A stretch of DNA of 18,042 nucleotides, from NCBI GenBank assembly GCA_041656175.1, contig JBBAEA010000075.1:1-18042 (forward strand). Direction: 5' to 3'. Both the position numbers and the translations under genes were made by a program. The notes under the pieces were generated by a model that saw nothing but the letters and a program-made list of their open reading frames with translations, was not told the origin of the DNA and searched no databases. This document shows positions 6,507 to 15,090 of the stretch, in pieces. The stretch is from JBBAEA01 sp041656175. GTDB lineage: Bacteria > Myxococcota_A > Bradymonadia > UBA4248. Each line of letters begins with the position of its first letter. Positions within the stretch are counted from its first letter, which is position 1.

Positions 6507-8580
6507 GTAGGTGCAAAATATCGGGATGCCTGGTGTTTTTGGCAAAATCGCGAGCGCGTTGCATAGCGACTTCGGCCTTGTCGTGAAGCTTTGCCCGACG
6601 GTATGCGCGCGAGAGATGCGCATACGCAATAGCCGCATTCTCCTCGTCGCCTGTGCTGATGGCGAGTTCCGTGCAGAGTTTTAAGAGGTTGATGGCATCA
6701 TCCTGTGGTGTCGCTGGATCGAGGGCTTGGCGCATGCTACGGCGGCTCAGTCGAGTACGCTTATCCATCGTGGCCAACAAACTTAGATATTCGCGGCTAG
6801 CGCTGCCATCGAAAAGCTTTTTCTTGGCGCTAAAATAGAGTTCCTCCATTCCAGCAAAGAGTGAAACAAAAGCGCTGTAGCGCTGCGCTTCCCAAAGCTG
6901 TAGTGAGGCGCCGTGCATGAGTTGTATGTAGGACTCGTCGTTTTGGCTAAGCGTTGCGGCCGCTTGTAAAATGAGAGTCGATAGCGCTGGGAGGAACAAC
7001 GAACTTAGTTGCTTAATCATATCTATGCTTTCGTCTGATAGAGCTGAGGCTAGATTCGAGAATGTAAGAAGACCGCGTCCGTAGCTATGACTTAGCGCAT
7101 CGCTGCTTGAGCGCATTTGTTCACAGTACTCCATATCGACATCGCCTAGAGCTTGTACCAAGCACAGCAGCTTAGGATCAGAGTTTTTGTGGTTTTTTCG
7201 CATGCTACGTGCCCAAAAATCAAGTTCTGAACTCAGCTCTTCAACCCCGTTGCGATAGAGACGCAATAAGGATTTGAGGACAGCTTCGACTTGCTGCGCA
7301 TTCATTCTTGAAGCCATCGGTCTTAAAATTTCGACTAAGCGCCGTGCTTCATCTTTGTTTGCAAGTATAGACCAAGCCTCCAGTTCGCTGAGCAAGAGAG
7401 CTCCATTCTTGGCGCTACGCTTATTGAGATCTTGCAAAGACAATGCCAACTCCAATCCCCAATCGGGACGCTCCACAGCGCTATAGGCGTAAACAAGCAC
7501 GGAAGACAGCATCGCATAAGCTTCGACTGAAGCGTGTTCTGCTAGGCAGCGCTCCGCTATAAAGATGACGTTGGGGTAGTTCCCACTCATTTGAGCCGCA
7601 TGCGCCAAGATAGCGCAGCTGTTCAAATTTGATGGCACATCGCTGCGAAGTTGAGCCGCTGGTTCCAGTAAGCTTAGCCGATATAGCTCCGAGTTCAGTT
7701 TGGCTAAACCCTCATCGCAGCTAAGTTTTATCGCTAACTGTTGAGTTTTAAGCGCTTTGCTCTCCGTATTTGCGCTTTTTTTCGAGTTTTTTGTCGCTAA
7801 AATAAGGGTGTCCGAAAAAAGTCGTTTCACTTCTTCACTTTCTAAACTGCGCTCTAGTTCATTGAGCGTGCCGCTTAAGCAAGCACCTCCATCACTCCCA
7901 ATCACGGTTTGGATGCTTGAAGGTATGTTGGCGCCAAGCAATACGTAAGCGGCATTCGCTGGAATGCTTCCTGCCAAGAGCTCCAGTCTAGAAATACTCG
8001 CGTCTTTTGCCTTAAGACTAAAGATGCCCTTAATCCTTGCACCAAAGCGAAGTTTTGCGCTCTCATCTAAATCGATAGCCACGTATAGCTCATGTTCACT
8101 GCGCAAGTTATCGTGGCCTATGGCAACCTCGAGCTCTCTCTGACTCGATGGCGTTGGCGACAACGAGTAGACCAAGCGCTTTGTGATCGATGGGAGCAAG
8201 TCTGCACTGACTTCTGCGGGATTAAGCGCTTCATGGCGGATGGAATCCGTAACGCTAAGAACCTCGACTCTAGCCCAAGTTTTGTGGCGCTCTACGACCT
8301 GACCAAGGAACAAACTAGGTGCAGGCTCAGAGCTTGGCCAATGCTCCGTGGGTTTGGCTCCTACCCAAGCCCCACGCTCAAAGCCCGAATTTGCCCCAAG
8401 ACCTACGACGAAGCTTGTGCGTGGTTCAAAAATTAATCTTTGACCCGTCGTTTTGTCGTAGTCTTTGCTTGGCGATATGCTGCGTTCAGGAGTTTCAAGT
8501 CTTGCCACTGCTGTTGTAGTACAAGACACAAAGACTGCGCCGATGAGTACAATAAGGAGTCTTACACAGAATTTTTTCAT
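6496..8580 (-). CDS. large lipoprotein with C-terminal helical repeats, function unknown
   Basis: This protein has 694 residues. The start chosen is the ATG at 8580, which gives MKKF, a hydrophobic stretch and the lipobox FVSC with Cys20, so it is predicted to be lipidated and exported. A longer reading from TTG at 8625 would bury the signal peptide. Residues ~40-290 look beta-rich and unlike anything I recognise. From about 290 onward the protein is alpha-helical, ending in a clear TPR-like unit (AAIAYAHLSRAYRRAKLHDKAEVAMQRA). It lies 53 bases downstream of the transmembrane Ser/Thr kinase on the same strand, so the two are probably co-transcribed and may act together at the envelope; that link is inference. 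Its stop overlaps the convergent division gene by 11 bases. Confidence 0.82.
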   Translation of the reverse strand: MKKFCVRLLIVLIGAVFVSCTTTAVARLETPERSISPSKDYDKTTGQRLIFEPRTSFVVGLGANSGFERGAWVGAKPTEHWPSSEPAPSLFLGQVVERHKTWARVEVLSVTDSIRHEALNPAEVSADLLPSITKRLVYSLSPTPSSQRELEVAIGHDNLRSEHELYVAIDLDESAKLRFGARIKGIFSLKAKDASISRLELLAGSIPANAAYVLLGANIPSSIQTVIGSDGGACLSGTLNELERSLESEEVKRLFSDTLILATKNSKKSANTESKALKTQQLAIKLSCDEGLAKLNSELYRLSLLEPAAQLRSDVPSNLNSCAILAHAAQMSGNYPNVIFIAERCLAEHASVEAYAMLSSVLVYAYSAVERPDWGLELALSLQDLNKRSAKNGALLLSELEAWSILANKDEARRLVEILRPMASRMNAQQVEAVLKSLLRLYRNGVEELSSELDFWARSMRKNHKNSDPKLLCLVQALGDVDMEYCEQMRSSSDALSHSYGRGLLTFSNLASALSDESIDMIKQLSSLFLPALSTLILQAAATLSQNDESYIQLMHGASLQLWEAQRYSAFVSLFAGMEELYFSAKKKLFDGSASREYLSLLATMDKRTRLSRRSMRQALDPATPQDDAINLLKLCTELAISTGDEENAAIAYAHLSRAYRRAKLHDKAEVAMQRARDFAKNTRHPDILHLLTD

Positions 8581-8633
8581 ATAACGATTGCTCTTAAAAC
8601 CATAGCGTGCGTAGCAGCCAATCAAGCCACCAG

Positions 8634-10661
8634 CTAATCAAAACGCAGAACTCTAGACTCCCCAGGACTTAAGGATACGCGTGTAGAACGATACTTGGCA
8701 CGCTCTAGCTCTGAAACATCGAAATTTCGTATGCTTGTAGTTTTAGGTATCGCGTAAACCTCAAGCTGTATCTCTTTTCCAAACGCGTTAAAGCCGCGAA
8801 TAGCGTTGGGCGCGCGCGCAACGAGGTAGCTTATGTTTTGACCTCGTTCATCAAGACGACGCGATACAAAATAACAATCTAGTTTGGATGGAGGCGTGAT
8901 CTGTAGAGTGGCATTTGCCCAATCCAGCGTAACCAAGGATAGCTTCTGCTGCTCTGCACCAAAATTGACAACAATACGTTGGCTGCGCTGAACACAACGC
9001 GTGGGGCAGTTGAGCAGCATGTTGTAGTTACCAGGCAGAAGCTTAAGTTCGATGTCGCCAGATGAGTTTGCCTCATAGCGCGTACCATTAACAATGGCAT
9101 AGCTCTCAGGCGGAAATATCGGCTGCGTCACGCTAACGCGTTGCGGCGCTTCTCCCGTGGGTACTTCAGGATTAGGCTCATTGTCTTTGGACGTCCCTGC
9201 TGTTGTAGCGCTAACTTCGCGTTGCGCCACGCCGTTCGCCCTTGTCGGCGTCGTTCGACCTTGTGCTCTCGTGTTTCTAGCGGGTCTTTGGGCGATTTGC
9301 GGTTCATCATGCGTCGGTTTCACGTCTTCGACGCCATTGACTTCGTTTTTTGCGCTATCTTTCGTAGAAAATTCAGAGCTGCGAGGGCTAAAATAATTAA
9401 AAACTGGCGCTTCCATTGTTGGCTGCTCTGCAACAACGCGATAAGCTATACTCCCCTCCGCAATTTGCGCAAGGGGAGAGCTAAAAACATCTGCATCGTT
9501 GCCCTCATTTTGCTCCGCCGAATTATGCCAAAACGCATACGCACTCGCCACAATTACTAGAAAAAACGACAAAATGCCCAAAACAAAAACCGCCGCGCGC
9601 CTGCCACGATTGTAGCGCTTTACGCGGTGCAAAAGCTCAAGCGCCTCCGCATTGCCAGCGTCGTAATGCAAACTGCGATTAATATTATCAACGACCAAAG
9701 GAATCTGTTTTTGAGAGAAGGCCTCACGCGCTCTTGAGTTATAAAGCGCAATGAGTTCTACCGTAATGGCTGCCTCCTCCTGCTCAGGCGCCGCAAAATA
9801 ACGCTCAAGTAGCGTAGCCGCCTCGCTAAAATTGGCATCCAGCAAAAGCGCATCGAGATCCCTACGCAGCTCGTCAGCACTATCATAGCGTTTTGAAGGC
9901 TCCGTCTGCATCGCACGTTGAATAATATTCGACAGTTCTCGGCTAACTGCCGCATTATGATGTCGCGGATCGATATAATTGGCGTCTAAAATACTCTTAA
10001 ACACCGCCATTGGCGTCGTTCCTTGAAACGGCAGAGCCCCCGTACACACAAAATACAGCACGGTGCCAAGGCTAAAAATATCACAAGTTTCCGTATAACT
10101 TTCGCCTTCAATAATCTCGGGCGGCATGTGTGCCGGCGAACCGAGCAGACTCCCCGACGCGGTCACGCGCTCCTCGTCAAGCAGGCGCGCAATGCCAAAA
10201 TCCATAAGCTTAACGACACGCGAACTAGCAATCATAATGTTTTCGGGCTTGATATCGCGATGAATCACACCGTGCGCATGCGCATGCGCGAGCGCCTCGC
10301 TGAGCTGCGAAATGATAGCCATCCCAATTTCGGGGATCCGTAGTTGCTGCTCCTCGACAAAATCGCGAAGAGTATAGCCCTCAATAAGCTCCATAACTAA
10401 AAAGTTGGACTTGCTTTTCGGATCCTGCACAGCGTCATAAATCTCTATGATGTTTCTGTGGTGCAGTTTCGCGACCGCTTGCGACTCGAGCAAAAATCGC
10501 CGAGAACTCGCAGGGTTAGACGCCAAATGCGGGTGCAAGAGCTTTATCGCCACTTCTCGCTTGAGCGTTAGGTCTTGCGCGCGGTACACCACCGCCATCC
10601 CTCCTCGCCCTAGCTCCTCCAAAATGAGGTAGCGATCAACTAGCTTTTCGCCGATCATCAT
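8634..10661 (-). CDS. transmembrane Ser/Thr protein kinase with large C-terminal extracytoplasmic region
   Basis: This 675-residue kinase has an N-terminal domain with GRGGMA at 18-23, Lys40 in VAIK, HRDIKPEN at 134-141, DFG at 154-156, PPE at 180-182 in place of APE, and CDIFSLG at 193-199. A helical segment follows at 270-350, then basic RGRR and one transmembrane helix at about 357-377. The outer part starts with about 170 residues of low-complexity Pro/Thr/Ala/Glu-rich linker. It ends in a beta-rich region from about 525 (YAIVNGTRYEANSSGDIELKLLPGNY) that resembles a PEGA-type domain and carries a Cys pair in CPTRC. This is the layout of a one-component envelope sensor kinase. Its likely partner is the lipoprotein encoded next. 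Tandem ATGs at 10661 and 10658 make the exact start uncertain by one codon. Structured repeat A lies 38 bases upstream. Confidence 0.92.
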   Translation of the reverse strand: MMIGEKLVDRYLILEELGRGGMAVVYRAQDLTLKREVAIKLLHPHLASNPASSRRFLLESQAVAKLHHRNIIEIYDAVQDPKSKSNFLVMELIEGYTLRDFVEEQQLRIPEIGMAIISQLSEALAHAHAHGVIHRDIKPENIMIASSRVVKLMDFGIARLLDEERVTASGSLLGSPAHMPPEIIEGESYTETCDIFSLGTVLYFVCTGALPFQGTTPMAVFKSILDANYIDPRHHNAAVSRELSNIIQRAMQTEPSKRYDSADELRRDLDALLLDANFSEAATLLERYFAAPEQEEAAITVELIALYNSRAREAFSQKQIPLVVDNINRSLHYDAGNAEALELLHRVKRYNRGRRAAVFVLGILSFFLVIVASAYAFWHNSAEQNEGNDADVFSSPLAQIAEGSIAYRVVAEQPTMEAPVFNYFSPRSSEFSTKDSAKNEVNGVEDVKPTHDEPQIAQRPARNTRAQGRTTPTRANGVAQREVSATTAGTSKDNEPNPEVPTGEAPQRVSVTQPIFPPESYAIVNGTRYEANSSGDIELKLLPGNYNMLLNCPTRCVQRSQRIVVNFGAEQQKLSLVTLDWANATLQITPPSKLDCYFVSRRLDERGQNISYLVARAPNAIRGFNAFGKEIQLEVYAIPKTTSIRNFDVSELERAKYRSTRVSLSPGESRVLRFD

Positions 10662-10698
10662 CTGCCAAAACCCTACTAAATTCTACGCTTTCTTTGGT

Positions 10699-10843
10699 GG
10701 GGGGCTAATGCCCCCCTACGCGCGGGCTTCCTCTGCTCTAGCTCAATTCGCGCCATATTTTGTGCGATGTATCGGCTATCGCCAATCCATCGCACAAAAT
10801 GCGCTCATTGAGCTAGAGCCTCGGCGATCCCGCGCTACCCCCC
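10699..10843 (+). repeat. structured intergenic repeat, copy A (145 bp)
   Basis: This is one of three related copies (see also 14933-15072 and 16639-16783). It begins with a local hairpin of G and C runs (10699-10705 with 10710-10716) and continues with the conserved TACGCGCGGGCTTCCTC. A perfect 13-bp outer stem follows (10735-10747 with 10807-10819), then a perfect 13-bp inner stem (10757-10769 with 10788-10800) and an apical hairpin at 10771-10786. It closes with the conserved CTCGGCGATCCCGCGC and a C run. GCGCGGG on the left pairs with CCCGCGC on the right. It lies between the glycosyltransferase stop and the kinase start. No target-site duplication is visible at its edges. Confidence 0.92.
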
Positions 10844-10892
10844 AATCTATGAACTTCCACAAGCATTTTGGCGCAAAAGTGGAACGACACAG

Positions 10893-13800
10893 CTATTCCC
10901 AAAAACGCCACCATCTAGCTTTAGCATTTTGTTCGCTCTTTTGCAGCGAAATATCGAGTAATTCGACAATATTCTTCTTTTCTTCTTTGGTATCAAGTAG
11001 CTCTATGTAGCCATGCTCTGTAAATAGTCCATAGTTAACTTTCACGATCTTTCCCGCTAGCTTGGCTTCGATGGGGATCTCGAAGCTGTCTATAACAACG
11101 TCTTCCACTAACCAAAGCTCGCTTGGTAGCAGCGTTTTATGGGGGATGTGGTGATACAAGCGACTATAATCTTGCACATGGATGGAAACAAAACTTTGGA
11201 ACTCCTCCGTAATGGGGCGCCAAAGCTTCAAAAATACCTGCAATTTGAGCAGACCGTCCTGCTCTTCAGCGGTTTGCCCAACAATTTGTATACCGTTGCT
11301 GAAGATAAGCGGTGAGGGCGGTAGGTTGGGTATACCAATACTAGTGCTTCGAACTATTTTGTTGAGCGGATTGAGGTCTTTCCAAGTAGGGCTAAAGTTT
11401 GCAAGCAAGATCAAACGAGACTCTATGTCGTTGAGCACAAAAAAGTTTCGTCTTGAAATAGGCGTGGTCATAGAACGATAACGCTGGTTCCAACTTACAA
11501 ATTCATCTTTCGGAAGGATGAGGTAGAACTTCTCATTGCTTGCCAGCAGCTCGGCGAGCTCAACTTCATTAATGCTTTTGGCAAGCTTTGGCATGGTCGA
11601 AGCTAAGTTTGGGAGGCTGCATTGTTTGTGCACGCAACTGTAGCCTGGGCTACAGTCTGTGTAAGACTCGCAGGGTCGCGCTGCTTCGGGGTTGAGCAAA
11701 TAGAGTTTCGTCTCGGCGTTGGCCAAGCTCCTGTATTGCTCGAATATGCCTTGGTCATTGAGCTCTCGAGAAGCTTTCGCCAATAAGAAGCCATTGCTAA
11801 AGACCGCGAAAACACAGGCGATAAAACAGAGTGCCATAGCGGGATTGCGCAAAAATCGCAGCAGATGCCATAGCGGTAAAAGGAGGAAGCGAAAACTAAA
11901 ACGCCAAACGAGCGCGAGCAGCGATGGCATTTTGGGAGTAGGCATCTCGGCGCTCATATGCGGCGTATCGCGCTCTGGCGAACTATCGTCAAGCTCCGCG
12001 GCGCTAGTTTCTTGTTTGTTTTGTAGCAGACGAACAAGGGCCGTAAAAATCCCGAACAACGACAACAGCATGACGCCGATGAATGAAAAACGCATTACTA
12101 AAATTGCTTGCGGGTAAAGCGATAAGTTCTCGCGCCACTTCAAGACGGGGTCGCGTAGTAAATACTCGAATATGCGGAGATGGTAGCGCTCTATTTCGTT
12201 GAAGCTTATCCATAAAATACTGCATGCTACCATTGCTAGAGCAAGACGTAGTGATTTGGGACGAAGGATATCGTGAATAAAATGGCGACTGCCACACATC
12301 AATCCGCAAGCCATCGCAAAGGGAATGGTAACGATGAGTACAAAGTGATTGCTGAAACTCAAGCTACACAACATCAATAAAGACGCTGTCAGCAGCCAAA
12401 TCGCTAACGACCTTTGAAAAAACGCGACCTTCTTATCCTCGCGTGTGCCCCCCTCAAGGAGTCGGCGTGGGGCAAAGCAAAGGGCAAAGATCAGGGGGAG
12501 GAACGCGATCCATGGAAAGAGACCAAAATGTAATATGCGCGCCCAGCGCTTAAACTCTAGCTTGCTTTCGTTATCATTTAATACAATAGCGCTTTTGTGC
12601 ACATATCCAAAGCTGTTGCCTAATTCTATACGAACAAAATCTGATTCTTCAATATTTTGTTCGTCTACGATGAGGTGTTGATTAGGGGTAAGGAAGCTTA
12701 GTATGGGACTCTCGTCTAATTGTGTTTGGGGGCTTTGCGCTTCGAGTTCTTCCCTCAGTAGCGGGTAGGCGAAAACCGCATTGTAGGGAAAGCGAATTTT
12801 AGCCTCTGCGACTTTAGCGCTTTGTTGGCTAATATGGTGTGCATAGTCGATGGCGTTAAGGCTAAAAAACCGCAGCGCAGCAAAGAAGGCAGACTCTCGA
12901 TTAGCTCGCTCTGCACTCTGGGGAATTGCCGAAGTTTCTCCAAAGCGTTCCTTCATCAACGAATTGAAACGGCGCGCTTCTACCTCGTTTTCAGAGAATA
13001 TGAGTCTTGAATCAGTCACTAAACGCTCGGGATCTCGCGACAATATAAAGCGTTGGTTGCGAAGCGGCATCTTCCCCCTATTATTGAACTCCCCAATGAC
13101 TTGTTCGCCCCGAAATGCAATGCTCTTAAGACCACCAGCTTCTATATTTTCATTGAGCGCGAGCAGGGGAACAGCCGTTCTATACTCCAGCGTATAACGG
13201 ATGTGGCTTTGGTAGCTACTAAAGACAAGTAGGATCAGTGCGAGGCTAACGCATGCGGGTAGCACAAAAAAGCGCGAAGAGAAGGCGAGGAATCTGCTCT
13301 TATCTTTGTTGAACAAAATGATGAGCAAAACAATAAGCAAAACCGCGCTAAGAGCAATAAGCCCGCCCGCCAAAAACGAAAAAAGAAGCGAGAAGCCAAA
13401 GATGCTTTGATACAGATGTAGCGCGCGCCTGCTCTTTGCGTTAAAGATCCATATATAATGAAGGAGAGGCGCAGCTATCGCGGCTGCGGGCCAGATTCCG
13501 CCGTGCAGTAGTTTTGAGGAAAAGGCGAACATTGGAAGCGTGAGCAGAGCTATAGCTGTATAATATGCGCTCTTTCTGCCAAAAAACGATCGTATCGTGA
13601 TAAAGCTCAAGAAGAGCAGCCACAGCCCGAGTATAGCTACAGGCATGCGTAGGATCTGGGGCGTAGCTTCTGGAAAAAAGTGTAAAACCGCGGCCACTGA
13701 CCAGAGTTCGGCAAGAGGGCGGAAAACAAGATGATCACCAAGCTGCGGTACCCAAAAAGCACTTTCGGCAATGTTCGAGCTCGCCATGCGTTGCGCGCTC

Positions 13801-13928
13801 ATGAGCACTGAGGATTCCCAAGGCTCCCATAATCCCGCTGATTGCGGAAAAATGAGGATAGCAGCGCCGCCAATAACGCTGACCAAGAACAAGTCAAAAA
13901 GCCACTTTTTTTTCTCTTGTTGACTCAT
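10893..13928 (-). CDS. GT39/ArnT-like multi-pass membrane glycosyltransferase with large C-terminal region
   Basis: This protein has 1011 residues. Residues 1-240 hold about six transmembrane helices. The first outer loop reads LWEPWESSVLMSAQRM then VPQLGDHLVFRPLAELW (33-76), matching the Asp/Glu-containing loop of ArnT/PMT-type GT-C enzymes (usually DEARYAEIAREM then KPPLLYW), with Glu34 and Glu38 as candidate catalytic acids. Such enzymes move a sugar from a polyprenyl phosphate to a lipid or protein outside the inner membrane; the substrate here is unknown. More transmembrane helices lie at about 464-485, 505-545, 560-576, 608-634 and 675-715. The last 290 residues are outside and include C753-x5-C-x5-C-x4-C770. 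The start overlaps the metF stop by four bases (TCAT on the + strand), so translation is coupled. The protein is about twice the usual ArnT length. Confidence 0.82.
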   Translation of the reverse strand: MSQQEKKKWLFDLFLVSVIGGAAILIFPQSAGLWEPWESSVLMSAQRMASSNIAESAFWVPQLGDHLVFRPLAELWSVAAVLHFFPEATPQILRMPVAILGLWLLFLSFITIRSFFGRKSAYYTAIALLTLPMFAFSSKLLHGGIWPAAAIAAPLLHYIWIFNAKSRRALHLYQSIFGFSLLFSFLAGGLIALSAVLLIVLLIILFNKDKSRFLAFSSRFFVLPACVSLALILLVFSSYQSHIRYTLEYRTAVPLLALNENIEAGGLKSIAFRGEQVIGEFNNRGKMPLRNQRFILSRDPERLVTDSRLIFSENEVEARRFNSLMKERFGETSAIPQSAERANRESAFFAALRFFSLNAIDYAHHISQQSAKVAEAKIRFPYNAVFAYPLLREELEAQSPQTQLDESPILSFLTPNQHLIVDEQNIEESDFVRIELGNSFGYVHKSAIVLNDNESKLEFKRWARILHFGLFPWIAFLPLIFALCFAPRRLLEGGTREDKKVAFFQRSLAIWLLTASLLMLCSLSFSNHFVLIVTIPFAMACGLMCGSRHFIHDILRPKSLRLALAMVACSILWISFNEIERYHLRIFEYLLRDPVLKWRENLSLYPQAILVMRFSFIGVMLLSLFGIFTALVRLLQNKQETSAAELDDSSPERDTPHMSAEMPTPKMPSLLALVWRFSFRFLLLPLWHLLRFLRNPAMALCFIACVFAVFSNGFLLAKASRELNDQGIFEQYRSLANAETKLYLLNPEAARPCESYTDCSPGYSCVHKQCSLPNLASTMPKLAKSINEVELAELLASNEKFYLILPKDEFVSWNQRYRSMTTPISRRNFFVLNDIESRLILLANFSPTWKDLNPLNKIVRSTSIGIPNLPPSPLIFSNGIQIVGQTAEEQDGLLKLQVFLKLWRPITEEFQSFVSIHVQDYSRLYHHIPHKTLLPSELWLVEDVVIDSFEIPIEAKLAGKIVKVNYGLFTEHGYIELLDTKEEKKNIVELLDISLQKSEQNAKARWWRFWE

Positions 13929-14833
13929 GTGTATCTGCCTCGCAACGCAACGGTTCTCTTGATGATCTTCTCGAAGTTCAATGTATACAGGTGAACCGCA
14001 AAGAAACCGTATCCTCGCAATTCCTCAAGCTGTCGCAATAGTAAGTCCACGGCGTAATCCTCGATCTGATCTTGCTTTAACGCTGCAACTTCTTCTTGAA
14101 TTTGCTGAGGAATGCTAGCCGAAAATGAGGCAATTTTACGGTATACAGCTAAGCTGTGTATAGGCAGTATGCCTGCAACAATGGGCACATTGATCCCCAC
14201 ATCCCGGCAGTCTTCGCCAAACTGGCGCAAGCGTTCCATATCAAAGCAAAGTTGGGTCACCACAAAGTCCGCGCCCGCGTCGACTTTTTGTTTTAAATAC
14301 TCGAGCTCTCTGCGATAGGCATCGGTCGCGTAATAATTGGGATCTGCTGCTGTCCCGCAATCTCTGTGCCCCTCTGGGTAGGCAGCAACTGAGATGCAAA
14401 AGTGTCCTTTAAAGGCGTCGCGTATGAAATCGACGAGTTCTGCAGCTGAGCTAAAACCGTTTGCTGGCGCTTCCCATGCCCGATTATCGGGGCGGTTCCC
14501 ACGAAGAGCCATGATATTGTCCATTTCGCTATCGCGCACGACTTTGAGTATCTTGTAAAGTTCGTCCTTGCTGCGGTGTGTGCAGGTTAAGTGCATCATC
14601 GTGTCGATCTTCGTAAGCCTCTGAATCATCTGCGACACCTCAAGGCTATCGAGGCTAGTCGGATCTCCCGTACCCCAAGTAACATCGATAAATTCAGGCT
14701 CTAAGCGCGACATGCGCTTTACTTTTTCAAAAAATGCGGGCCAACGCTTTTTTTCTTTGGGTGGGTAGTATTCGAAGGATAAGCACTGTTTAGCAGCGTC
14801 TTGGACGCGCCATAGTTTTTCGATTATCTTCAT
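13925..14833 (-). CDS. metF: methylenetetrahydrofolate reductase
   Basis: This 302-residue flavoprotein reduces 5,10-methylene-THF to 5-methyl-THF for methionine synthesis. Visible family features are SFEYYPPKE at 19-27 with catalytic Glu21, VTWGTG at 51-56, HLTCTHRS at 81-88, MALRGNRPDN at 108-117, VAAYPEGH at 149-156, KVDAGADFVVTQLCFD at 183-198, PIVAGILPI at 217-225 and FFAVHLYTLN at 277-286. The length is normal for bacterial MetF. The loop that normally reads LRGD, whose Asp (Asp120 in E. coli) lies by the flavin, reads LRGN here. No clear ribosome site precedes the ATG, though the start fits the family. Its stop overlaps the glycosyltransferase start by four bases, an unexpected partner for a one-carbon enzyme. 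Structured repeat B lies about 100 bases upstream. Confidence 0.95.
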   Translation of the reverse strand: MKIIEKLWRVQDAAKQCLSFEYYPPKEKKRWPAFFEKVKRMSRLEPEFIDVTWGTGDPTSLDSLEVSQMIQRLTKIDTMMHLTCTHRSKDELYKILKVVRDSEMDNIMALRGNRPDNRAWEAPANGFSSAAELVDFIRDAFKGHFCISVAAYPEGHRDCGTAADPNYYATDAYRRELEYLKQKVDAGADFVVTQLCFDMERLRQFGEDCRDVGINVPIVAGILPIHSLAVYRKIASFSASIPQQIQEEVAALKQDQIEDYAVDLLLRQLEELRGYGFFAVHLYTLNFEKIIKRTVALRGRYT

Positions 14834-14881
14834 GGCAATAACTAAAATTGGGCTCTTCGCGCCGTTTGCGTTACTCTTGGG

Positions 14882-14912
14882 CAGCGCTTCCCAATGGCGA
14901 CTTGAAGCGCTG
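14882..14912 (-). other. 9-bp inverted repeat in the metF leader region
   Basis: CAGCGCTTC at 14882-14890 pairs perfectly with GAAGCGCTG at 14904-14912 around a 13-base loop. It lies between repeat B and the metF start. There is no T run after it on either strand, so it is not a canonical terminator. It could be an operator or a leader hairpin; I do not recognise it. Confidence 0.5.
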
Positions 14913-14932
14913 TGCTTCGCTATTTACGATTA

Positions 14933-15072
14933 GGGGGGTAGCGCGGGATCGCCGAGAAATTCGTGCAATGAGCACATTTTGTGCGTTGGATTGGCGATTA
15001 GCCGATACAACGCACGAAATAGTGCGAATTATACGAATTTTGAGGAAGCCCGCGCGTAGGGGGAACTCCCCC
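14933..15072 (-). repeat. structured intergenic repeat, copy B (140 bp, inverted relative to A and C)
   Basis: Read on the - strand, this copy starts with a GGGGGAGTTCCCCC hairpin, then the conserved TACGCGCGGGCTTCCTC, and ends with CTCGGCGATCCCGCGCTA and a C run, as in copies A and C. Its inner stem (14976-14988 with 15008-15020) pairs over 13 positions with one G-T. Its outer stem (14957-14969 with 15028-15040) has a different sequence from A and C, with one G-T and one mismatch. It occupies the gap between the MurC-like stop, 18 bases away, and metF. Confidence 0.9.
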
Positions 15073-15090
15073 GCAAAGAAAATAAAAAAA

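Noticed and set aside
8581..8625. Upstream TTG as start of the lipoprotein
   Set aside because: It would put 15 residues ahead of a standard signal peptide and lipobox.
10699..10843. Structured repeats as ordinary Rho-independent terminators
   Set aside because: None of the copies is followed by a T run in the direction of the upstream gene. The internal structure is far more elaborate than a terminator.
10708..11010. 100-codon open frame on the + strand over repeat A
   Set aside because: It starts inside the repeat and runs into the antisense of the glycosyltransferase gene. It has no ribosome site.
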